Shown piece after piece: positions 35,957-45,715 of a stretch of DNA of 64,000 nucleotides. How positions within the stretch are numbered: the stretch's first letter is position 1; every line of letters begins with the position of its first letter. A program made the position numbers and the translations under genes. The stretch covers positions 308,114,740 to 308,178,739 of the forward strand of contig CM040120.1 of NCBI GenBank assembly GCA_022559845.1, written 5' to 3'. This DNA is from Amorphophallus konjac. Its lineage: Eukaryota; Streptophyta; Magnoliopsida; Alismatales; Araceae. The notes under the pieces were generated by a model. The model searched no databases. It was not told the DNA's origin and saw only the letters and a program-made list of their open reading frames with translations.

Positions 35957-36906
35957 GTACCCTGAAAACCTCCTAACCCACTGCATCCTACGGCCCCCAC
36001 CTGGCCATTTGCTGAGTGGGGCATGGACATCGCGGGGCCTTTCCCGCCATCTTCCAAGGGCCATAAATACATTTTGGCCGCCACTGACCATTTCTCTCAT
36101 TGGGCGGAGGCTCTACCCTTGCGAGAGGTCACCGGCGAAGTCGTTGCCAGATTCGTCCGGCACAACATCATATACCGATTTGGTACTCCCAGTCGCATAG
36201 TGTCCGACAACGGGACACCCTTCAAGAATAAGGGCGTATACCAGTTAGCGGCCAAATTCCAAATCGACTGGAGAACCTCTTCGGTCTACAACCCTCAAGC
36301 CAATGGCTTAGCGGAAGCCTTCAACAAAATCCTCTGTAAGCTCTTGGCTAAGGTGGTTAGCCACCGGAAGCGCGACTGGGGTGAGAAGATCTTCGAAGCA
36401 TTATGGGCCTACCGGACGGTCTACAAAACCCCTACGGGGTGCTCGCCGTTTTCCCTTGCCTACGGGTCAGAAGTAGTTATCCCCATCGAAATCCAGTTAG
36501 CCTCTTATCGCGTGGCAGTCCACACCGGCCTTGCCAGTTCTGATGAAAACGAGTACCAGAGAAGGCTAGAAGAGCTCGCCGACCTAGAAGGCAAGCGACT
36601 CGAAGCCTACAAACACCTACAAGCATACCAGGCCCGCATGGCCCGGGCCTATGATAAGCTCGTCAGGCAGTGAGCTTTCAAGCAAGGCGACCTCATCATG
36701 ATCAAGGAAAAAGAAGTCATGGCAGGGCGCTCCAGTGGAAAACTACATCCAAATTGGCGAGGTCGTACATCATCCAGAATGTCTATGAGGGTGGGGCGTA
36801 CACGGTTGTTGATCACAAGGGTCACAGACCGCTCCTCCCTCTCAACGGTAAACACATGAAGCTATATTACGCTCCAGAGCATGAGTTCGCGCGCCAGCCA
36901 GACTGA
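35957..36906 (+). pseudogene. Tat integrase core and C-terminus
   Basis: Resumes after the insertion: WPFAEWGMDIAGPFP (first catalytic Asp in this block or in AATDHFSHW), RIVSDNGTPFKN (second Asp), and NPQANGLAEAFNKILC (Glu). This is the DDE set of a gypsy integrase. A TGA at 36671-36673 and a frameshift follow; YIIQNVYEGGAYTVVDHKG and LNGKHMKLYYAPEHEFA (to 36906) are the C-terminal module in another frame. No chromodomain, as expected for Tat. Confidence 0.92.
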
Positions 36907-38283
36907 GGCGCATGTCCCAGCTACTACCAATAAGGCCGATCCTCCCCCGTGAAGGATCCAACCGGCCAATCCTTCCAGTCTACAATTCCCAATCAACCAA
37001 CCAGCTCGGCTCCTCGGAATCGCCGCCAGGCATCTGCGGGAACCGATCTCCTGCCCTCGTTCCCATCACTATGGGAGCACAAGCACCTCTGCACCGACAC
37101 CAATCTAGCCGCCAGGCTCTCAGGTAAGTCAAAAAAAATAAAAAAAAATAGTGTTAAAAATAGAGATGCCCTGGCAGACCCAGTCATCCTCACCATAATG
37201 GGGTGGCTGGGGGTAAAAAGGCCAACAACCCGGCTGAGGTGGAAACCCGAAAGGGCACCTCAGGCAAAATTGGGAAACCTCTCGACGTGAAAACCCACAA
37301 GGGCGCGTCAGAAAAAGCTAAAGGGGGTCGGCTCTGGCGAAAACCCGAAAGGGCGGTAGAGCCGATAACGAGAAAATCTTCTTCTCCTATCAGTCAACAC
37401 GGCCTTCCACCTGTCCTTTGGTGCGCGGTTAGCTTCCCCCAGAACCAGTCTCCAATCCACTTGCACTGCTACGACACAAGCCCTTCGATCCCCAGTTAAC
37501 CTTGCGTTACTCCCGCTCAGCTTGGCCAACCTCTGGCCCTCACCTCAATGTCACAGTTCAATCAATCCCTATAACAGTCAAACTTCCAATCACCATCTCG
37601 GTAAACCTACATCCCGACACATTCCCAGACATTTACTATTCCCTGCCCCCACATCCCACGTATCCAGCAAATGCAGAGCCTTCCAGTTCATCATAATCCC
37701 AGTTCCCCATACAACCCCAGATTCACTAGGTTACAACCCCAGTCATACCTTGCCATGGCAATGTGGCCTTTTGCCACCATGGCTCAAGAATTTCTAAAAA
37801 ATCCTGAGCAGTCGCCGAACAATATTCGGCCACCCACACCTTCCAGTCTCAGGTTACGTCCCCTGACAGCAACATGCTATGGACGATAGTCTCAAAAAAA
37901 AAGAGAGAGAAAAATAGTGTTAAAAATAGAGATACCCCGGCGGCCTTAGTCAACTCCCTCTACGAGACGACTAGGGGCAAAAACTGCCACCAACCCAGCT
38001 GAGGTGAAAACCCGAAAGGGCCTCTCGGACAAAATCGGGTAGCCCCTTGGTGTGAAAACCCGCAAGGGCGCACCGAAAAAAGCTAAAGGGGGCCAGCTCT
38101 GGCGAAAACTCGCAAGGGCGCACCGAAAAAAGCTAAAGGGGGCCAGCTCTGGCGAAAACCAGCAAGGGCGGTAGAGCTGGTAAAGAGAAAAAAAAAGAAT
38201 AACTCTCTCCCTCTCCACTCCTCACTCACAAAGCCATCGGCTACGACACGTCCTGATGGCGAGCTCAACATCACTTCACAACA
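36907..38283 (+). repeat. Tat 3' spacer with a roughly 770-bp direct duplication
   Basis: No coding signal. Two related blocks, about 37130-37380 and 37910-38190, each start with AAAATAGTGTTAAAAATAGA and continue with repeated GAAAACCC(G/A)CAAGGGCG units; the second block has an extra internal repeat (38101-38160). The GAAAACCCGCAAGGG motif is common in the 3' part of Tat-type elements. Sequence between the blocks (37390-37900) is unremarkable. Confidence 0.75.
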
Positions 38284-38350
38284 ATGGTGACCACCACACC
38301 CCCGAGGGTCGGTCACCGCCAGTCTCCAGTTTTCAGTCCTCGGCTACCAC

Positions 38351-39075
38351 GCCTTCATAGGCCAGCCGCCAGTCTCCAGCCTCTAGTCTTAGCTACAACG
38401 CCTTCACAGGCCAGCCGCCAGTCTCCAGCTTCCAGTTCTCGGCTACAACGTCTTCACAGGCCAGCCACCAGTCTCCAGCCTCCAATCTCGGCTACAACGC
38501 CTTCACAGGCCAGCCGCCAGTCTCTAGCTTCCAGTTCTCGGCTACAACGCCTTCATAGGCCAGCCGCCAGTCTCCAGCTTCCAGTCCTCGGTTGCAACGC
38601 CTTCACAGGTCAGCCGCCAGTCTCCAGCTTCCAGTTCTCGGCTACAACGCCTTCACAGGCCAGCCGTCAGTCTCCAGCCTCCAGTCTCGGCTACAACACC
38701 TTCACAGGCCAGTCGCCAGTCTCCAGTTTCCAGTCCTCGGCTACAACGCCTTCATAGTCCAGCCACCAGTCTCCAGCTTCCAGTCCTCGGCTACAATGCC
38801 TTCACAGGCCAGTCACCAGTCTCCAGCCTCCAGTCTCGGCTACAACGCCTTCAGAGGCCAGCCGCCAGTCTCCCGTTTCCAGTCCTCGGCTGCAACGCCT
38901 TTGCAAGCCAACCGCCAGTCTCCAGCTTCCAGTCCTCGGCTACAACGCCTTCACAGGCCAACCGTCAGCCGCCAGCCCCAATACCCCGGCTATAACGCCG
39001 TTGTAGGCCAGCCACCAATTTATAACTCCAGTCACCGACTGTAACGCCCTTATGGGCCAGCCGCCAGCTCCCAGT
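38351..39075 (+). repeat. 49/50-bp tandem repeat array (about 14 units)
   Basis: GCCTTCACAGGCC-type anchors occur at 38351, 38400, 38450, 38499, 38549, 38599, 38649, 38698, 38748, 38798, 38847, 38897, 38947 and 38996. A unit reads AACGCCTTCACAGGCCAGCC, then GCCAGTCTCCAGC, then TTCCAGTCCTCGGCTAC. 49- and 50-bp units alternate depending on a 1-bp difference near CAGTC(C)TCGG. Long open frames through it are a by-product of the repeats. Confidence 0.95.
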
Positions 39076-39560
39076 GCCAGTTTCGGTCATAACCCGTCCA
39101 CAGGTGGACCACTCAACTCCCAGTCTCGCTAGCAGCCCCTGGCTGTGATGCCACTGTTGGGCCGTTCGGCCAACTCAGTCCCCATCTCCTTAGTCCAGAA
39201 AAGCTACATTACCAGTTAACAACATGCAAACAACCAGCATCCAGTACCCAGTACCCGATATCCAGTCATACTACTCTCCTCACCCAGCCCTTTACATCAG
39301 CTCCAGACTCGAATAAAACCTGGTTCGATGCTCCCTATACTGGTACGTGTTAAAATAATCAAGCGCGACTAACAGTAAGTGGTAGCCACCCTTGTATCCA
39401 ACCTTGTTCCATAGACTAGGGAGGAGAACAACTCAACAAACAACAATGCAAAAATCCGGAATTTGTCATTGATACTCTATAATAGGGAGCCCAAGACATG
39501 CCCTTGGGGTAACAAAAGTACACTGTCTGGATAACAAAAAGAGGAAGGGAAGTGATACAA
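39076..39560. other. Junction between Tat 3' spacer and antisense gene 3' end
   Basis: No coding signal. Left part: decaying CCAGT-rich repeats. Right part (about 39430-39560): on the minus strand, the presumed 3' untranslated region of the antisense gene. No clear polyadenylation signal can be assigned. Confidence 0.45.
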
Positions 39561-40186
39561 TCACGACCTAGCCTCGCTCCCCTCCAACTCTGCCAGGCGG
39601 GACTCAGCAGCTGAGAGCTCTGCCTCCAAAGTCGACGCGAGCTGAGCACTAGCCTCGGCTCCGGCCTTGGCAGTCCGCCACTCAGCTCTAGCAAGCTCTA
39701 CAGCTTGCCGCTGCTCTTCTAAGGCCTTTTGCAAGGCCTCCGCTCTGCTAGTCGCCTCGCTCAGGTGCCTGGCATAGTCCTGAGCAAGAGATGCGGCCAC
39801 ATCGGCAAGCCTCCTCTGCTCGTTCACAGCTGCCACAAGCTGGACGCGCTGCTCCCGTGCTTCCCGGATGGCCGCTAGTCGTCGTGCCTGCTGCTCCAGA
39901 GCCTCTCGAAGCTGCAGGTACTCCGCCCAGAGGCTGGCCAAGCCAGACATCCAGGGCCCACGGGGGAAGCCGAGGCCGTGGTAGCCACGCGTGCACTCCC
40001 TCAGCCGGTGCCGAAGCTCCTCCGGGGAAGGCAAAGGATCGCCCCCTACGTAGCCCCAATCTTACTGCAGTAAGGCTGCACCCACGCTGGCGTCCAGCAG
40101 CGGCTCCGGTGGGGAAACAGATGTAGGCCACTCAACCTCCAGCTCGAGGGAGGAGTGACCCCTCTCAGCTAGCACACCGGAAGGAC
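39561..40186 (-). pseudogene. Antisense gene, last exon: coiled-coil C-terminus
   Basis: Starts after an acceptor (GTTGTGCAG at 40187-40195) and completes a split glycine codon, giving GPSGVLAERGHSSLELE. An in-frame TAA lies at 40062-40064; the same frame continues as DWGYVGGDPLPSPEELRHRL and a long alanine/glutamate/arginine coiled coil ending ELEGSEARS with TGA at 39561-39563. If the TAA is real the protein would lack the coiled coil. Such C-terminal coiled coils accompany many retroelement plant-mobile-domain ORFs. Confidence 0.7.
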
Positions 40187-40283
40187 CTGCACAACCCCAC
40201 CAAACACGGAACGGGTCAATAATGTTCAGGACTTCCCTATGACAAGACAAGGTGGAAAACCTGACAAAGGCCCTGACTCTTAC

Positions 40284-40457
40284 CTGGTGTAGCTCCTGCC
40301 GCGTCCATAACCGCCCCGGTAGTGTCCTCTGCTGGAGTCGGAGAGGGTAAGGGCTCCCCTCCAACTCGGTCCTCCCCAATAGCCATTGGGGTGACGGAAG
40401 GCTCCTCCTGACCCTCCTCGGCCGGAGCCGACGCATGCTCTCCCTCAGTCCCTAGTA
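40284..40457 (-). pseudogene. Antisense gene mini-exon (174 bp)
   Basis: Acceptor ATGCCCAG before 40457 and donor GTAAGAGT after 40284. It encodes EGEHASAPAEEGQEEPSVTP and a continuing acidic, proline-rich stretch. Length divisible by three, phase 1 at both ends. The 97-bp intron downstream has GT...AG ends. Confidence 0.7.
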
Positions 40458-40541
40458 CTGGGCATGGCGCAAAATGTCAGCAATCCGCTATAGGCTCTAC
40501 ATTAAAGTCAAGGCAGAGACAAAGAGAAGCCGTATATATAC

Positions 40542-40712
40542 CTTCCAACGCCACCTCCATCTCGACATCCCCGGAAGAAGAGGCCTCGGAGGAGGAAGAA
40601 GAACTCGAGCTTGAGCTCGAGCTCTCGTCAGTCTCCATCGTGGCGCTGCCGCCCTCTGAGGAACCAGGCGAGCTCTCTAATGAATCCCCGTCCGTGGGCA
40701 AATCAGGGGCAC
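40542..40712 (-). pseudogene. Antisense gene mini-exon (171 bp), poly-serine
   Basis: Acceptor TGTACAG and donor GTATATAT. It encodes GAPDLPTDGDSLESSPGSSE, a run of twelve serines, then EASSSGDVEMEVALE. Phase 1 on both sides, length divisible by three. The intron to the next exon is 84 bp. Confidence 0.72.
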
Positions 40713-40803
40713 CTGTACATCAAGAAACCAGATTAAGCTATCATCAAGCTCAGCCTTGCATAAAGATAGCTCCCTAGCCAAAGATGCTAGGGAAGAAGCT
40801 CAC

Positions 40804-40947
40804 CGGTCGGGGCATTGCCTTCAGAAACCCCCTCAATGTCAATCAGCTCCTCGTCACCCTCAGCAGTGGCTACGATGGGAGGCTCGTCTCCGGACGACTG
40901 GCTCGCGTCCCGAGGAAGCTCCCCTTCCTCCAGGGGGGAAGACGTGC
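40804..40947 (-). pseudogene. Antisense gene mini-exon (144 bp)
   Basis: Acceptor GATTGCAG and donor GTGAGCTT. It encodes SSPLEEGELPRDASQSSGDE followed by PPIVATAEGDEELIDIEG. Phase 1 on both sides. An 84-bp intron separates it from the fragment at 41032-41047, and a 91-bp intron from the exon at 40712. Confidence 0.72.
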
Positions 40948-41031
40948 CTGCAATCCATCCCAGCCAAAGCTCAGCACGGGCAAGAAAGTCAAATGACCCA
41001 CCCTAAAGTGGTCAAATACTCAGTTACATAC

Positions 41032-41047
41032 CTGACAGTCCCACATT
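41032..41047 (-). pseudogene. Antisense gene exon fragment left of LARD2
   Basis: Sixteen bases ending in GTCAG followed by a GTATGT donor. It is the downstream end of the exon interrupted by LARD2; the upstream part is at 50078-50293. Confidence 0.45.
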
Positions 41048-42411
41048 GGAGGGAAACCCACAAGTAGCACACCACTACTTGCAACCGGAGACTACGTCTC
41101 CTTTCTCCTGAGTCCACAGGAGGAACCCGAACCCACAACAGAGTATCAGAAAAACATGGAGAAAATGCAAAAAGGGAAACCGAAAGATCCAAAGAGAAAA
41201 ACAAAAAAAAAGCTCCAATGAGCACAGTCGTTCTGGATTTGATCCACGAACAGACAAAATAGGTCTTCAGAATGAATGACTGCTCTCACTCTCTCTTCTT
41301 CCTTTCACAATCTCTTCTTCTAGGCTCTCTCTCTTCTTCCCTTTCCTTTTTTTTCTTCAGCTGCTGGCTCTCTTTTCTTTTCTTCTGGCGCGGCCTCTCT
41401 TTCTTTTTGGCACTCTCTCTTTCCTTCTTTCCTTTTTTTTGCGCTCCCTTCTTCGAAGGGTAATGTAGCTTTATATATAGGAGCAGGGGCTCCGAATGGA
41501 TGAGGCAAAAGAATCCTACTGAAACCCCATAGGTCCACGTGTTGGACGAGAATGTTCCTTTCCTCGGATCATGTGCCTTTCCTTTGCAGACGAACCTATT
41601 CCCTGCAAGAGAAAGGACATAGTATGGTTTATGCACTGAGTTCTTAAGGGATGCATAGGACATGTAGTGTAACGATCAAAACATGCACAGACTTTATGTA
41701 GCAAAACAGACTGCACCGACCCTATATGTAGGTGTGCAATCAACAGGATATGCACCGACTCAATTGTTGCACCGATGTAGCGACGTAAAATGCACGACAT
41801 GCACGAGCTTTGTTCAAGTGGCGCAAGATAAGACCTGCACCGACTTGGATTAGCGGTCCAAGCTAGAGTTGCACCGAGATGATGGTAAGGAAAAATAAGA
41901 ATTGCACCGAACTAGGTTAGGCTATCCAAGCAAGATCTGCACCGAGATGTCGGTCAGAGATGAGTTTAATTAGAGAGAGATGCAAGACAAAGCTTGCACC
42001 GAGTCAAGAATGGCATGATGCATTTGTATGCACCGAGAAAGAGGCTAATCGACAGAATGTGGGCATGAACAGAAACTTGCACCGAGGCAAGCACTTATGC
42101 GTTAGGTGCAGAACTAAACGAGAGTTGCACCGAGCAAGATAATGAGTGAAACACTGCATGCACTGACTATGACTTGGTCTATGAAATAGCATGGACCACA
42201 TGGACCATACTCAACAGATAAACTTGAAGAATTAAAGCACCAACAGCTAAGCATGATTCATCAGTAAGTTACTATCAAGATTAGGGTTTGTGACCAATCC
42301 ACCATGCAAACAGTTCACATGAATTAATCAGATATTCTAATCAGATGCACTGACCACAATTCTATCACACATGACTCAGAAACTATCATTATCAAAACTA
42401 GCGATCCAACA
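41048..42411 (-). repeat. 3' LTR of LARD2, truncated (1364 bp)
   Basis: Aligns with 48717-50077 of the 5' LTR and begins on the minus strand at TGTTGGATCGC directly after the polypurine tract. The part equivalent to 47985-48716 is absent; the join to Tat sequence is at 41047/41048. It has a TATA box at 41470-41481 and the TGCACCGA array (about 41710-42135). Confidence 0.92.
41470..41481 (-). promoter_or_regulatory. TATA box of the LARD2 3' LTR
   Basis: CCTATATATAAA on the minus strand, identical to the 5' LTR copy at 49136-49147. Confidence 0.6.
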
Positions 42412-42425
42412 ATCTCCCCCTTTTT
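42412..42425 (-). promoter_or_regulatory. Polypurine tract of LARD2
   Basis: AAAAAGGGGGAGAT on the minus strand, abutting TGTTGGATCGC. This is the classic copia arrangement and fixes the LTR start. Confidence 0.9.
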
Positions 42426-42629
42426 GATGATGACAACCTAATGAGTCATGTATGATAATTCACATAATGAATTAAGCAAAATCTGTCATACATATAGCAA
42501 CCACTACTTTAGCACAAAAAGCAATATGAATCAGGTGTAAACAGTTACCATCAGAACTCTAAGATTCATCAAAAACTTAAAGTCATCCATAGGGAAGGTT
42601 TTATGCAATATCCAAAAAAAACAACAAAA

Positions 42630-42691
42630 CCATCATCCATCAAAAACCATCATCAGCAGATCATCCATCAAAAACCATCATCAGTAGATCA
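42630..42691. repeat. Two copies of a 31-bp repeat
   Basis: ATCATCCATCAAAAACCATC occurs twice about 31 bp apart between the extra ORF and the polypurine tract, with one difference in the unit tail (AGCAGATC versus AGTAGATC). Confidence 0.75.
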
Positions 42692-42734
42692 CAACTACAT
42701 GACATCTTCTCTCCCCCTTTGTGATTATCAAAAA

Positions 42735-44095
42735 TTGTGGGAGCTTCTGGGGTCTCTCGGATCTCTGGGAGGAGCAGAACTTGAATTTCCTCCTTGAGGG
42801 GTTCTGTCCAGGATGGAATTCTGAAGAGACTGCAAGGAGTTGGACAGCTACTCAAAGCAGTAGAAAATAGTGCTGTTAATACTGGCTGAGAGAGAGGACA
42901 TATACGCTTGCTCTGTTAAGAATTTTTCAAGTCTGGCTACAACGGCAACAACTTCAGATTGAGCTTTGTCCAATGCTGTACGGATCTCCTGTTGACCAGT
43001 GAGGAAGGGATGATCCAGAGTCCTCATCTTCGCAAGCTCAATGTTGATATCGTAGGCCTTGTCAAGGATAGTGACAAGAGTCTTGTAAGAATTGGTCTGA
43101 GTGCTCTAAACACTGCTAACCGCCTCCCCTATTCTATTAATCAGACCTAAGAGCTTTCCCAAGAACTCTTACATCGTATAATCTGCCCTCCATTTTTTAG
43201 CCACAAATTGTGTCCACTGCGTATTCACTCTGAGCTCTAGAAGATGTAGTCTTGTGCTCATTTTGTTCAGATAAAGATTTATGTATAGAAGCTAGGAAGA
43301 CACCATCTTACTCTGATTTTGAACCAAAGTTGACAGATTGTTGAGTAGATTAAAAATATTCGGCTCACTATTGGCTTCAGTTGAACTTGCAGACGGAGTG
43401 CTTGATTCAGGATACTCGACATTGTAAATCGGATGTTCTTCCTCAAAAATTTGTGTATCCTCGGCAAATGGTTCAACTGGATCCTTAGACACTACAGAGC
43501 AATAAAGATCAATCAATATCAATGCTTTCCCAAAAACTTTTCATCTCAGAGACCCCCCAAAACAAGTTACCAGTTCAGAATGCTCTGCGGTCATCTCAAT
43601 ATTATGAGTATCCACTAAAGACAGAAGAGCAAACTTCAGTTTTCAAAAAAAAAACATATCATCTTTACGAGGGGATTTTGTGTACCTTTGTTTCCAGAAG
43701 ATTCCCCCACTATCTCTTTTCCTTTCCTTTTCTTTCCTTCTGGAACTTCTTCGCTTTTCTCAGCCTTTGCTTCCTCGAGATGGACGAGTTCATCGGCCTT
43801 CCTTTTTCCTTGGGCATCTCCAGAAGGCCCCTCCTTGCTTTTGCTCTCAGAATCATTTTCTCTTTCGGACATGCTGATGTCTTGAGTTGGTGGTAGATGC
43901 TCCTCAGACACCTCTTCCTTCCCCTCGGTCTTAGTTGACGGAATAGACATCACAGATGATTGTGATTGAGACGAGGACGTCCTCTTTCGAGAACGACAAG
44001 GGTGGAAGATGAACCAAGTGATCAGCATGTGAAAGGGCGAGAAGCAGAAAACGGCGGAGAAGAAGACTGGAGAGACGCTTACGTCGGGAAGTCAT
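42735..44095 (-). pseudogene. Extra ORF of LARD2, spliced-looking, unknown function
   Basis: Lies between gag and the polypurine tract in the gag direction. Segment 1 (about 44028-43690): serine-rich and highly charged (SRKRTSSSQSQSSVMSIPST, then KRKADELVHLEEAKAEKSEE and GKKRKGKEIVGESSG). A GTACAC donor follows GNKG, and an acceptor CTCTGTAG near 43494 leads to SKDPVEPFAEDTQIFEEEHP. The frame then runs, with a few stops, through LLNNLSTLVQNQSKMV, VNTQWTQFVAKKWRADY and a helical C-terminus (TALDKAQSEVVAVVARLEKF) to about 42735. An upstream ATG at 44095 sits 18 bp after a TATA-like CTTTTTATAAGCC. I recognise no domain. Lys/Arg-rich N-termini with helical tails occur in extra ORFs of other plant non-autonomous elements. 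Confidence 0.55.
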
Positions 44096-45715
44096 GAGAG
44101 AGGAAATGACCTGGCTTATAAAAAGAAAAAGGGCGGAAGTTCAATCGGCACTTTTAGGGTTAAACAATGTATAAAATACATTATCCTCTTTTTTGTGATG
44201 TACACTTTATCCCCGAACAGCCCCTCTCGTGTATAGAATATTTTTCTTCACCTCCTTTATGGTCTTTGGCGTATTAAACTTATATCTTATATGTCTATCG
44301 CTCAAAGGTTCATCTTTTAACGCATACCCAATGGAGATAAACACATTTAGTCACAGGTCAATGTCCAATTAATAAAAAGTCACCAAGGTAACTCATTATT
44401 TTCATAAGATAAAGCTGGTTTTCAGATATATGTCTTATATTGTGTTTTATATTCAGTTTCAGCCCCTGAGGTGGAACCAGAGTCAACCACATCTATTCTT
44501 TCTTTTGCCCCCCTTTTTTGTTTTTTTATTGGAGCAATCCAGTAAGACTGGCCTTTTTACACAAGGAGACATGTTTATCAGACACCAGACACCCTGGTTA
44601 CTCAGCACAGTCTACCTTCTTGCCTCTTTTTACGAACAGCGATAGCTTATTTCTTCATGACATAATTTCTAGATTTCTTTGATCTAGATGACTAGTTTCT
44701 CAGAAATTTGCCATTGCTCTGCCATTAATGTTTATTTTACTTGATGGCGTATTCCCTGGTCTACTTCATATTAGCTTGGAAGCATGATTTAAAAGCACTT
44801 TATAAGACATTTTCTCTTACCAGATTATCCCAAAACTCATGAATTTCAGATTGATGAATTTTATTAGGTTGGACATTTCTAGTTATTAAGAGTGTTTTCA
44901 GCTCCAGTGACAATGCTTTCAAGAGTTCTCTTGAACAATTACCCATAAGATATAATCTTTATAGGCCGAAGATCACTCAATAGGGAAGACCAACATCTTC
45001 ATACACTTCTGGGAGTGGTTTTTGGTCATAATAATGCACGTTGGACAATGATAATAATGTTCCATACATTCCTCCCCCTAAGTGTCAGCCCATGGGAAAG
45101 GAATTTAGATGAGAGGAGATGGATCATTTGATGATAAAGATGAAGGATGAAGAGGTCAGCTTTCCAACGACATTGGAGTAGAGGTTGAAATTGGTGTAGA
45201 GTTGCAGACTGCTTTAATCCAAGGATATCCTTAGCCAACTCTTGACCCAACCACTTCTGATTAGACCTGACAATTTCAGCTCAACATCTCATCTTAAACA
45301 CTTCTAGCTTTCAAATCATAATGTGCACCAACTACTTCATTCCACTCAGAATAGTTCAGCTCCCCCTTACTGAGTGCCAAGATCCATAATTAGGCAGCAC
45401 TTTGTTTTTCTTGTAGATAGAGAGAGGTAAAAACATGTTTTATTTCTAGGCCCTTGTGCACACATTCAAGTGACTCTTTTTAGATTTTCATAATAATGTT
45501 CTGTGCGAAGAGCTAACATGTAGAGAGAGTAACAATTCATGTAGTAACAATTCAGAAGCACTCTTATTATTTGCACGCATTTATCTAGAACATTGACATT
45601 AGTACGATTGGAAGACTGACCTGAATAGAAATCCAGACATGGGGTTTTCTCCTTCGAATGCCGTGGCTCAGTTACCCCTTTATTTCATTCCACGGCATAC
45701 CTGCAAGTTAGCACT
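44096..45715 (-). other. Non-coding internal region of LARD2
   Basis: AT-rich, no credible coding region. It has two polypurine-tract-like motifs read on the minus strand (near 45071 and 45360). A TATA-like element at 44113-44125 and a TTTAACCCTAAAA telobox-like sequence near 44150-44165 lie just upstream of the extra ORF. No pol motif found on either strand. Confidence 0.55.

Noticed and set aside
38284..39044. Open frames with HRPAASLQ-type repeats, and a possible CRISPR-like array
   Set aside because: The repeats are contiguous 49/50-bp units without unique spacers, in a plant retrotransposon 3' spacer.
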